A stretch of 35,629 nt of DNA from Candidatus Omnitrophota bacterium (GTDB lineage: Bacteria > Omnitrophota > Omnitrophia > Omnitrophales > Danuiimicrobiaceae): the NCBI GenBank assembly GCA_023247075.1, contig JAHFHD010000002.1:1-35629 (forward strand). The letters run 5' to 3'. Positions 7,848 through 14,763 of the stretch are shown here, piece after piece. Both the position numbers and the translations under genes were made by a program. The notes beneath the pieces were generated by a model. It was not told the origin of the DNA, did no database searches, and saw only the letters and a list, made by a program, of their open reading frames with translations. Each line of letters begins with the position of its first letter. Within the stretch, counting starts at the first letter, position 1.

Positions 7848-8585
7848 TCAAACTTGAAGCGGGCTTTGCCAGATGGCTTTCGCCACAAAAAAGGGGCCGA
7901 GTGACTCAATGTATTTAGCCGTTTGCTCCGTTTTCCTCATGTCCTGGATGACTCGGGAAAGCGGGTGCAAATCGCGGCTCACAAGCCCCAAAACAAATTC
8001 ATTGTCGCGCTTGTCCATGCCGTAGCAGGAAAGCCGAATGTCATGGACCAAATCGTGATTACCATATTCAATCCCGATTCTGGCATGCTCCATCAAAACT
8101 CGTCCCCGGTCGGCGGCAGGCAAAAGTTCAAATTCGGACTTCCGCCTCAAAGGGTACCAAATGGCCCATGGCCATTGGGGATTCAAAGCGCGCTTTAAGG
8201 GCTTGTAAAGAAGCCATTCTTCCAAATTTTCTTCGCGGCCAAGAGAATAGGTTCTCCCAAACATAGTCATTTCTGAATCACGCACAAGTGATGAGAACGC
8301 GGGTTGTAAAAATAAATCTCTTGCTGTGGTAACAAAGGTGTCTGGATTTTCACTCATCATCAGAACACCGATGCCCGTTGGATCAACTGCATCCTGGTAC
8401 AGCACACTTGGCAAAGCATATCCTTTAAGCGCTTGAATGATGGAAGCCGTTGATTTCGCGCCGCGAAATACCTGAAGCTGAATAAAAAGTCTCCGGTCAA
8501 GTGTTTGAGTCACGCCATTTTTAGGCGCTCCCTTTTCACGAATATCGAGAGCCTCTTTAACTGCATTGTCCTGCTGAGAATGCAT
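7848..8585 (-). CDS. hemQ: Coproheme decarboxylase (HemQ/ChdC), chlorite-dismutase family
   Basis: Likely converts coproheme III to haem b by two peroxide-dependent decarboxylations, the last step of the coproporphyrin-dependent pathway. The 245-residue protein has the family core WYPLRRKSEFELLPAADRGR, LMEHARIG and FVLGLVSRDLHPLSRVIQDMR. Y144 in WYPLRRK aligns with the catalytic Tyr of Firmicute HemQ (YPMSK). H167 in MEHARIG is the candidate proximal haem ligand. Spacing between the two is slightly shorter than in Firmicutes. The start at 8585 is fixed by AGAGG 5 nt upstream; the longer frame to 8654 only reads through a repeat. It is last in the hemDE-hemY-hemH-SDR order, which supports HemQ rather than a true chlorite dismutase. 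Confidence 0.87.
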   Translation of the reverse strand: MHSQQDNAVKEALDIREKGAPKNGVTQTLDRRLFIQLQVFRGAKSTASIIQALKGYALPSVLYQDAVDPTGIGVLMMSENPDTFVTTARDLFLQPAFSSLVRDSEMTMFGRTYSLGREENLEEWLLYKPLKRALNPQWPWAIWYPLRRKSEFELLPAADRGRVLMEHARIGIEYGNHDLVHDIRLSCYGMDKRDNEFVLGLVSRDLHPLSRVIQDMRKTEQTAKYIESLGPFFVAKAIWQSPLQV

Positions 8586-8615
8586 ATTAACCTCTTCTTT
8601 AAATAATTCCAAAAT

Positions 8616-8935
8616 GTCATCCTGAGCGGCACATCTTGCGAGTGCGGACATCATCGTAGACGGACATCAAGTCCGTCACACTTTTGGAGAGAACCATCAA
8701 GTTTCTCCCAAAAAGTGCTCGCGCAACAAGCGCGCAGCGCGATGAGTACTGGCGCACATAATCGTAGGCAACGTCAAAGTTGCCTACGATTAGTGCTGGT
8801 GCATTGGCACCTGCATCAGGCGCCGGCAAAAGCGCGAGTGAAGGATCTAGCGATTGCCAGATTCTTCCGCCAAAATACTGGCGGACAAGTTAGTTCGCCC
8901 CGCAGAATAAATTTGCGGGGCTCCTTCAGAATGAC
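8616..8935. repeat. Composite nested repeat between hemQ and the SDR gene
   Basis: About 320 bp bounded by GTCATCCTGAG (left) and CTTCAGAATGAC (right), i.e. the ends of one GTCATYCTGAG element. It is filled with other hairpins: GACGGAC-atcaa-GTCCGTC (8659-8677), an imperfect GGAGAGAAC/GTTTCTCC stem (8695-8710), the 12-bp-arm hairpin at 8761-8790, GTGCTGGTGCA/GGCGCCGGC, TCCGCCA...TGGCGGA and GCCCCGCA...TGCGGGGC. It spans the hemQ-SDR gap and supplies the last 29 codons and stop of the SDR. The gap has no independent gene. Confidence 0.75.
8761..8790. repeat. Perfect 12-bp-stem hairpin inside the composite repeat
   Basis: ATCGTAGGCAAC, loop gtcaaa, GTTGCCTACGAT. It is followed by TTAGTGCTGGTGCA and preceded by CACATA, the same frame as the element inserted in the SDR gene at 9618-9687, but with an entirely different stem sequence. 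Confidence 0.85.
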
Positions 8936-9884
8936 ATTCGGGGGTTAAACCTTCCCGAAAAGTTGGGTAGAGAAATTGAAACCCAAGCGATTTAATTTTC
9001 TGATTCGAACATCGCCTGCTTGAAAGCTTTCTCTCTCTGTCATTGCGCGACGACATTCCAAGAGTTGTCGAAGCAATCTCAGAACAGGGATTGCTTCGTC
9101 CCGGCTGCTTCGCAGCCAGTCCTCGCAATGACGGAACGCCGCGTGCGAGCCAGCTGTAAAACTCGGAGCGCAAAACTGGTTCATCATCCACGCCCAAATA
9201 AATTTGCCCTGACTTTCCGCATTCTAGCAAAAAGTACGCGAGCCTGCCAGCATCGGCAACATGAATGTGATTGGTGTAGCCTTGTGCATCAAGTGACACT
9301 AACCCCTTTTCAATTAAATGAAGGGGGTTGCGCCCCGGGCCATAAATCCCGCTCAGACGAAGCACAATGGATGGGAATGGTGATTTGAGCACAAGAGTTT
9401 CAGCTTCGAGTAAAATTTTTGCATTTTCAGAATCGGCTTTAGTCGGAGTTGATTCATCGACCCACGCACCATCAAAATCGCCGTAGACACTTGTACTTGA
9501 AACCCATAAAAATTTCTTGATTGGACGGTTGCCGAGCGCACAAATTAAATTCCGCGTGGCATCTAGGTAAACGCTTCTGTAATCTGACCGATTTTTTCCG
9601 GGAGCCTGACAAGCCACCACATAATCGTAGTCGGACATCAAGTCCGACTTGATTAGTGCTGGCGCAACCAGCGCCGGCACATAATCGAGTGGTGGAAGAG
9701 AATCAAAATTCTTAACTTTGAGCAAATCCAAAAACAGAGGTTTAATGCCTGCGCTTTTTATTTCGTCTTCATTTTCACGGCTTCTTCTGATTCCCCAAAC
9801 CGAGCAACCTTGGCGAGTGGCATAACGACCTAGTTCAAGCCCCAAGTAACCACATCCCGCGATTAAAAGATTCTTTTTCTTCAC
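8847..9884 (-). CDS. NAD(P)-dependent SDR/epimerase-like protein carrying several in-frame repeat insertions
   Basis: An atypical extended short-chain dehydrogenase (YeeZ-like) in the haem operon; substrate unknown. LLIAGCGYLGLELGR near the N-terminus is the nucleotide-binding GxGxxG. FLWVSSTSVYGD has the catalytic-type Ser and YxxxK-like region, and VLRLSGIYGPGRNPL is the usual extended-SDR segment. IKSLGFQFLYPTFREGL is the expected C-terminus. Three stretches are repeat-derived: about residues 67-86 (60-bp insertion with target duplication), 252-282 (GTCATTGCG element), and 317-345 plus the stop. I choose GTG at 9884, which overlaps the hemH stop as GTGA; TTG at 9890 is possible. The catalytic core appears intact, so the gene may still function. 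Confidence 0.8.
   Translation of the reverse strand: MKKKNLLIAGCGYLGLELGRYATRQGCSVWGIRRSRENEDEIKSAGIKPLFLDLLKVKNFDSLPPLDYVPALVAPALIKSDLMSDYDYVVACQAPGKNRSDYRSVYLDATRNLICALGNRPIKKFLWVSSTSVYGDFDGAWVDESTPTKADSENAKILLEAETLVLKSPFPSIVLRLSGIYGPGRNPLHLIEKGLVSLDAQGYTNHIHVADAGRLAYFLLECGKSGQIYLGVDDEPVLRSEFYSWLARGVPSLRGLAAKQPGRSNPCSEIASTTLGMSSRNDRERKLSSRRCSNQKIKSLGFQFLYPTFREGLTPECHSEGAPQIYSAGRTNLSASILAEESGNR
9039..9132. repeat. GTCATTGCG inverted-repeat element inside the SDR gene
   Basis: A 94-bp element bounded by GTCATTGCGCG and CGCAATGAC, with internal AAGCAATC...GATTGCTTCG and a GGCTGCTTCGCAGCC hairpin. It is read in frame, giving PSLRGLAAKQPGRSNP then CSEIASTTLGMSSRND, and lies in the predicted loop before the conserved RRCSNQKIKSLGF segment. 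The same family occurs at 30726-30813 and 35535-35629. Confidence 0.8.
9618..9687. repeat. 60-bp in-frame insertion flanked by 10-bp direct repeats
   Basis: CACATAATCG occurs at 9618-9627 and again at 9678-9687, exactly 60 bp apart. Between them lie the hairpins GTCGGAC-atca-AGTCCGAC and CTGGCGC-aacca-GCGCCGG. In the protein the reading is LDYV, then PALVAPALIKSDLMSDY, then DYV and VACQAPG, so removal of 60 bp restores LDYVVACQAPG. This looks like an insertion with target duplication or slippage. Confidence 0.88.
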
Positions 9885-10825
9885 GAACAAATCTCGTCAG
9901 CGCGAGAAATCGCGTCCTGGATTAATTCAAAAAACATAGCCACAATAGACTCGTGTTCAAGAACGGTTGGAACGCGCGCGTATTTCATGCCAGATTGTTC
10001 TGCTTTTGAGCGAAGCTCGATGTCCAAATCAAATAAAGTTTCCGCATTGTCACACAAAAAACCGATGGGCAGCGTCACGACTTGTGAAATACCCTTGGCG
10101 CGAAGCGTTTTAAGACACTCTTCTGCAGGCGGGCCAAGCCACGGCTCGCTTGGACTTCCACTTCTTGATTGGTAGCCAATGCTCCAAGGAAATGTGCTTC
10201 CAAGCAATTCCATTACTTTTGCGCTGGATGAATGAATTTCTTGGGCGTAAGAACTGGATGAAGCCATCTGAAGTGGAATTGAATGTGCTGTAAATAGAAT
10301 ATGTGTGCTCTGAGGTGTTAAGTCACCAAGTGTGGAAAGGGTTTTCTTGAGTTGGTCTGTGTGTGCTTCAATAAACAAGGGGTGTTCGTGCCAGGATTTT
10401 AAAAAATGGTATTCAAGATTCGTGGCGTCAGATTCTATTCTGGCTTGGTTCAAACTTTCAAGGTAACGCTCGTAACTTGCCTCGGACCTATGAGGTGCAA
10501 GTACAATTCCAATGCCGCGTTTGAGGCCACTTTTCTTAATTGAAAGAAGGGCATCCTTTAAAAATGGGTGCCAATTTCTCATTCCGGTGTAAATCGGAAT
10601 TGTCAAATGCGACAGAGCTGCGTGACGCTTCAAACGTTCCCAGAAATGAAATACCCGTGTATTGTAAGGAGAGCGTCCGCCAATTTCTTCGTAGTGGCGG
10701 CACACTTCCCGAAAGCGGCTTTCCGGAATGTTTCGGCCTGAAGTGACCTGTCTTAAAAAAATGGGGACTTCGTCAGGCGCTCTAGGGCCGCCAAAACCGA
10801 TTAACAGAATGTGGTCTAGATTCAT
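9881..10825 (-). CDS. hemH: Ferrochelatase (probably coproporphyrin ferrochelatase, CpfC)
   Basis: Inserts ferrous iron into the porphyrin ring. The 314-residue protein opens with HILLIGFGGPRAPDEVPIFL, the ferrochelatase N-terminal motif. H181 in FTAHSIP and E262 in CDNAETLFDLD match the metal-binding His183/Glu264 pair of Bacillus subtilis HemH almost residue for residue. GYQSRSGSPSEPWLGP is the conserved substrate-side segment. Length is that of monoderm-type enzymes, without the C-terminal iron-sulfur extension. Because hemQ lies in the same operon, the natural substrate is probably coproporphyrin III. The gene begins 6 nt after the hemY stop and ends with a 4-nt overlap with the SDR. Confidence 0.95.
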   Translation of the reverse strand: MNLDHILLIGFGGPRAPDEVPIFLRQVTSGRNIPESRFREVCRHYEEIGGRSPYNTRVFHFWERLKRHAALSHLTIPIYTGMRNWHPFLKDALLSIKKSGLKRGIGIVLAPHRSEASYERYLESLNQARIESDATNLEYHFLKSWHEHPLFIEAHTDQLKKTLSTLGDLTPQSTHILFTAHSIPLQMASSSSYAQEIHSSSAKVMELLGSTFPWSIGYQSRSGSPSEPWLGPPAEECLKTLRAKGISQVVTLPIGFLCDNAETLFDLDIELRSKAEQSGMKYARVPTVLEHESIVAMFFELIQDAISRADEICS

Positions 10826-10831
10826 TGTTTG

Positions 10832-12496
10832 TTATTTGTTCGTCATGATTTTGTGGGCGGGTTCAGAACCCGCCCCTATAGATATTTCCTTGAAAATTTT
10901 CTCTGCAACGGCCTCAGCTTGTGCGACGCAATCAGGAATTCCAATTCCCCTGTATGCATTTCCGGCGAGGCAAAGTTGAGGAATTGTTTTCAATTGTTCT
11001 TCAATCGCCATTACTCGCTCCAAATGACCCACGCGGTATTGCGGCATTGAATTTGGAAAGCGCTGAATCAAGCAATGTTCCGGCGATGTTTTAATCCCAA
11101 GCAGCTCACGAAGCTCGGCAAGCACGCTTAAGCGAAGCGACTCATCGTTTGAGCCCAAAATACTTTTTGCGCAAGCGCCGCCGAGAAATACCCGAAACAG
11201 TACAAAATTTTCTGGAGCCCGGTCAGCAAATTTAAAGCTTGAGAAGGTGCATCCGATGATTTTCCTCTTTTCAATTTCAGGTACCACAAAACCAAATCCT
11301 TTTTCCTTCATTTGGGTGAATCGACTTCCGCAGAGTTCATCACTGCGGTATGCAAGATTAACGGTCGCCGCCGATTCGTAAGGAATAGATTCAAGCAAAG
11401 AAGAAAGTGAAGGACTCTGCGCAGAAACAAGCTTTGCAGCTTCATAAGCTGGAAGCGCGAGGCATAGCCAATCACTTGTAATTACTTCCCTCTCTTGTAT
11501 GTCATTCTGAGGCGAAGCCGAAGAATCTAGCGAACTTAGATCCTTCGCGGAGTTTACCCTGAGCGCTAGATCCTTCACTCGCGCTTTTGCGCACTCGCAA
11601 GACGTGTCGTTCAGGATGACACGCGAAGGGCTCAGGATGACATTTTTTGGGGGGGATTTTACTTTCTGTAATTCGATTTTCCACTCGCCCCCCGAAAAAT
11701 GAATTTTTGAAACGCGCGTATTTTTCCTAATGGAATCGGGAGGCAGTTTGCGCTCAAGCGCGCGGACTAATGTTTCCATTCCATTTCGAAAAGATTGAAA
11801 GAGACTGTAACGGGGACCGCTCGCTTCCTTCTGTGCGCCATTTTCAGCATCTTTTTCCAAAAAAGATTTTAAAATACTTCCGTGCTCCTGCTCCATTTTT
11901 TGAAATTTTGGAAGTGTGGCGGCGACACTCAGTTCTTCAGTATTCCCTGCGTAAATTCCGCCAATCATCGGTTGGGCAATGCGGCGAAGTGCCTCGCTTC
12001 CAAATCTGCGCCGCACAAAACTTGCAACACTTTCATCTTCATTGCTTTTTCTTTTTGGGACAAAAGGTTCTAGCGCCATCCGCATTCTGCCTCCAAAACT
12101 CACAAGAGGCATTGAAATTAAAGATGAGGGACGCGTCGGAGCGAGCAAATAAAATCCCTTTGGCACCTGCGTCAGTTTTCCGTGACGAACAATAAAACTT
12201 CTTCTAAATTTTTCCTGAGTTGAGATTAGTTCGTCTTGAATGCCAAGTCTTTGGGCGAGACTCGCGACAAAATTTTTTTCTGTAAGAAAAGAATCTGGCC
12301 CGCCCTCAAAAATAAATCCATTTTGTCTTGTGGATTGAATAACGCCGCCCAAACGGTCGCTTGCTTCAAGAAGAGTGATGGAGAGAGGAAATTTTTGACG
12401 AGCGGAAAGTTCAATCAGTCGGTGGGCGGTAGCAAGTCCCGTAATTCCCCCGCCCACAATGACTACCTGAGTCCCAATGCTACGATTCGTAAACAC
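10832..12496 (-). CDS. hemY: Coproporphyrinogen/protoporphyrinogen III oxidase (HemY/CgoX) with 47-codon repeat insertion
   Basis: Oxygen-dependent FAD enzyme that oxidises coproporphyrinogen III (or protoporphyrinogen IX) to the porphyrin. It has GGGITG at residues 15-20, then LLEASDRLGGVIQS, FEGGPDSFLTEK and QPMIGGIYAGN. The C-terminal FAD motif is LCLAGNAYRGIGIPDCV. At 554 residues it is longer than the usual roughly 470, because residues about 286-332 are a translated GTCATYCTGAG element (VILSPSRVILND... to ...ASPQND) in the middle of the protein. The last residues (GAGSEPAH) come from another palindrome at 10855-10875. The start is GTG at 12496, overlapping the hemDE stop as TAGTG. The flanking conserved blocks are undamaged, so I expect activity, but this is unproven. 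Confidence 0.92.
   Translation of the reverse strand: MFTNRSIGTQVVIVGGGITGLATAHRLIELSARQKFPLSITLLEASDRLGGVIQSTRQNGFIFEGGPDSFLTEKNFVASLAQRLGIQDELISTQEKFRRSFIVRHGKLTQVPKGFYLLAPTRPSSLISMPLVSFGGRMRMALEPFVPKRKSNEDESVASFVRRRFGSEALRRIAQPMIGGIYAGNTEELSVAATLPKFQKMEQEHGSILKSFLEKDAENGAQKEASGPRYSLFQSFRNGMETLVRALERKLPPDSIRKNTRVSKIHFSGGEWKIELQKVKSPPKNVILSPSRVILNDTSCECAKARVKDLALRVNSAKDLSSLDSSASPQNDIQEREVITSDWLCLALPAYEAAKLVSAQSPSLSSLLESIPYESAATVNLAYRSDELCGSRFTQMKEKGFGFVVPEIEKRKIIGCTFSSFKFADRAPENFVLFRVFLGGACAKSILGSNDESLRLSVLAELRELLGIKTSPEHCLIQRFPNSMPQYRVGHLERVMAIEEQLKTIPQLCLAGNAYRGIGIPDCVAQAEAVAEKIFKEISIGAGSEPAHKIMTNK
10855..10875. repeat. 21-bp perfect palindrome in the hemY 3' end
   Basis: GGGCGGGTTC-a-GAACCCGCCC, a 10-bp-arm palindrome followed by CCTATA. 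It is translated as part of GAGSEPAH near the HemY C-terminus, past the last conserved motif. It may also fold as a hairpin in the mRNA just ahead of hemH. Confidence 0.8.
11501..11641. repeat. GTCATYCTGAG element inside hemY (141 bp, 47 codons)
   Basis: Left end GTCATTCTGAG, right end CTCAGGATGAC (near-perfect 11-bp inverted ends). The internal blocks are GAATCTAG, TTAGATCCTTCGCGG, AGCGCTAGATCCTTCAC, and a nested 27-nt piece with GCGCTTTTGCGC that is absent from the hemD/E copy. The length is a multiple of three and the frame used is the same as in the other coding copies. Confidence 0.92.
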
Positions 12497-14646
12497 TAAA
12501 CCCCCTCACCGCCCGCTTGCATCGCTTCCCTCTCCCCCTTAAGGGGGAGAGGGTAGGGTGAGGGGGAGAAGCGACTCATTTGATGAACATATTCGACCAG
12601 CGCAATCACGTGCTCAGGTGGCGTCATTGGAAGGACGCCGTGGCCCAAGTTAAAAATATGCCCCTTTCGTCCCGCAGCTTGGCACAGAATTTTTTTGGCG
12701 TGACTTTTGATTTCATCGAGTCCCGCACACAAAACGGCCGGGTCGAGATTTCCTTGAATTCCAACGTCGTGACCCATTTCATTCCAAGCTTGATCAAGCT
12801 CCACACGAAAATCAACTCCAATCACATCCCCTCCGGCTTCGCGCATTTCTTTTAAAAATGCAGCGGTTCCCGTTCCAAAATGAATGACGGGCGCGGCTTT
12901 TTTAAGCCCCTCGATGACAGATTTCGTGTGCGGCAGAACAAAAGTTTTGTAATCACCCGGACTCAAGCACCCCACCCAACTGTCAAAAATTTGAACTGCG
13001 TCTGCGCCCGCTTCAATCTGAAGCGCGAGAAATTGAGTTAGCCCGCGGCTTAACTTTTGCATCAACGCGTGCCACGCACCTGGGTCGCGGTACATTAATT
13101 GTTTTGTCCGGAGAAAATTTTTAGATCCTCCGCCTTCTAATAAGTAGGAGGCGAGCGTAAAAGGTGCGCCGCTAAAACCAAGAAGCGGAATTTTTGGACT
13201 CAGCGCGCGCCTTGTGAGCCGGATGGCTTCAAACACAAATGCGAGGGATTCCTTGGGATTGATTTCTCTGAGTGCATCAGCGTTGTTTGCGTTTAGGGTG
13301 TCACTAGAAATGACAGGCCCTTCTTCTCCCGAATAATCCAGCTCAAAACCGAGCGACTCGGCGGGAAGAAGTAAATCTGAAAAAATAATGGCTGCGTCTG
13401 CCTTAATTTTTTCCTGAGCGAGCACTGTCACCTCAGCGCAAAGTTCGCTATTTTTGCAAAGCTCAAGGAAAGAAACTTTGTTTCGAATGTCGCGGTACTC
13501 TTTTAAATAGCGGCCAGCTTGCCTCATAATCCAAATGGGCGTCACTTCTGTTTCTTCAAGCCGGCAAGCTTTTAGAAATAACATGTCATTCTGAGGCGAA
13601 GCCGACTTGTCCGCCAGCAATATGGCGGAAGAATCTAGTAAACTTAGATCCTTCGCGGAGTTTACCCTGAGCGCTAGATCCTTCACTTCGTTCAGGATGA
13701 CACGCGAAGGGTTCGGGATGACAACGCCTTTCTTAGCATCTTCGTTTTCTATTTTTTTTCGCACAGAAAAAATTGTGGTTTTAGCTAGTATTAATTCTTT
13801 AGAATGTGCCGCTGTTTCAGAAATCAGAGGTCCCATCTTGGGATGCGTGGGCTCAAAATCAACTGGAAGACCATTTTCCAGAATGGTTTCGCTCGTCGTT
13901 GGACCAACCGAAGAAATCACAATGCGGCCAAGAGCCGCACGAAGCGGCGTCTCAAGCCCTGCTTTTGAAGCAAATTGAATGAGATGGCGCACCTGGGCTG
14001 CATTAGTAAATAAAATAATTGAGATTTCTCCGCTAATTATTTTTTGAATTGCCTGAAGAAGCGGAGCTGTGTCATCTGGAAAAGTCCAGCGGTACACCGG
14101 AATTTGTTCCACTCGCGCACCGCGTTTCTTAAGCGCTGTTAAAAGCAAATCATTGGCAATTCCGTACTCCTGAATGGCTACTGTGCGGCCTTCGAGCGAA
14201 ACACTTCTTTCGCTTAAATCCAGAGCTTCAAGAATTTCGCGCCACGTATTGGGCTCCGGAACATGAATTGAAATTGGAATTTGATATTCCTTAAGCACTC
14301 GCGCGGGTTTTGGGCCGCGCGCAACGATGACCAGCGTGCTTAATTTTTGAATCAGCACTCCGGATGAATCTTGTTTAGAAAGAAAATCAAGCAACATTCG
14401 GGTGCCTACACCCGTCATTAAAATCAGAACATCTATTTTGCCTTCGGAGAGCTTTTTTTGAAAAGCGGATATTGCTGGATTACTTGTGAGTGGGACTTCC
14501 TTGAGTGAAGGCGCCTGAACTACTTTTCCTCCATAACGCTCAATACTTTGAGCCATTACCTCCGCCATCCGGCTCTCAAAACAAACGACGGAGACGCCAT
14601 TAAAATTCGCCCGGGCTTGTGTAGATTCCGCATTTTGGTTTGCCAT
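12496..14646 (-). CDS. hemDE: Uroporphyrinogen-III synthase / uroporphyrinogen decarboxylase fused ORF
   Basis: One 716-residue frame carries two consecutive haem enzymes. Residues 1-308 are HemD-like: VVCFESRMAEVMAQSIERYGGKV, VLILMTGVGTRMLL, VPVYRW, IILFTNAAQVRHLI and ISSVGPTTSETILENGL. It closes the hydroxymethylbilane ring with D-ring inversion. Residues 309-354 are a translated repeat element. Residues 355-716 are HemE: TPIWIMRQAGRYLKEYR with the substrate-binding Arg, IIFSDLLLP with the catalytic Asp, APFTLASYLLEGG, QIFDSWVG and HIFNLGHGV. M355 directly follows the element and could be an internal start, but has no ribosome-binding site. The C-terminal tail (SPSPYPLPLKGERE...) derives from another repeat. 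ATG 14646 has only weak upstream purines. Confidence 0.93.
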   Translation of the reverse strand: MANQNAESTQARANFNGVSVVCFESRMAEVMAQSIERYGGKVVQAPSLKEVPLTSNPAISAFQKKLSEGKIDVLILMTGVGTRMLLDFLSKQDSSGVLIQKLSTLVIVARGPKPARVLKEYQIPISIHVPEPNTWREILEALDLSERSVSLEGRTVAIQEYGIANDLLLTALKKRGARVEQIPVYRWTFPDDTAPLLQAIQKIISGEISIILFTNAAQVRHLIQFASKAGLETPLRAALGRIVISSVGPTTSETILENGLPVDFEPTHPKMGPLISETAAHSKELILAKTTIFSVRKKIENEDAKKGVVIPNPSRVILNEVKDLALRVNSAKDLSLLDSSAILLADKSASPQNDMLFLKACRLEETEVTPIWIMRQAGRYLKEYRDIRNKVSFLELCKNSELCAEVTVLAQEKIKADAAIIFSDLLLPAESLGFELDYSGEEGPVISSDTLNANNADALREINPKESLAFVFEAIRLTRRALSPKIPLLGFSGAPFTLASYLLEGGGSKNFLRTKQLMYRDPGAWHALMQKLSRGLTQFLALQIEAGADAVQIFDSWVGCLSPGDYKTFVLPHTKSVIEGLKKAAPVIHFGTGTAAFLKEMREAGGDVIGVDFRVELDQAWNEMGHDVGIQGNLDPAVLCAGLDEIKSHAKKILCQAAGRKGHIFNLGHGVLPMTPPEHVIALVEYVHQMSRFSPSPYPLPLKGEREAMQAGGEGV
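12501..12566. repeat. CCCCCTCACC inverted-repeat element at the hemDE 3' end (66 bp)
   Basis: Bounded by CCCCCTCACC and GGGTGAGGGGG, with a perfect 13-bp-arm core hairpin at 12528-12553 (CCCTCTCCCCCTT and its complement, no loop). It is translated in frame as the last residues of HemE, and the TAG stop lies just outside it. Related hairpins occur at 22321-22429 and 2062-2080. Confidence 0.85.
13585..13722. repeat. GTCATYCTGAG element at the HemD/HemE junction (138 bp, 46 codons)
   Basis: Left end GTCATTCTGAG, right end GTTCGGGATGAC. Compared with the hemY copy it carries a nested 24-nt insertion (ACTTGTCCGCC...ATGGCGG) and lacks the 27-nt one. It begins right after the ATG of the HemE homologous region on the minus strand, so it is exactly the linker between the two enzymes. 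Confidence 0.92.
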
Positions 14647-14763
14647 AAAGTTCTTTATTCTAACACAAGTTAGAAAGCCTGAATATGCACCCCTCTCTCA
14701 AAAAAATGATTGACCAGAGCGCTCAGATGGGGTAAAAACTGCGCGGGCAAAGTAAAAAATAAA

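Noticed and set aside
8586-8654. Longer HemQ starting at 8654
   Set aside because: The extension reads through a repeat end, while ATG 8585 has AGAGG correctly placed upstream.
8616-8935. CRISPR-like array
   Set aside because: The hairpins differ in sequence and spacing, there is no constant direct repeat with regular spacers, and the outer ends match a repeat family found elsewhere in the window.
12496-14646. hemDE as a pseudogene because of its repeat insertion
   Set aside because: The frame is open throughout, both enzyme halves keep their conserved residues, and the downstream genes are translationally coupled to it.
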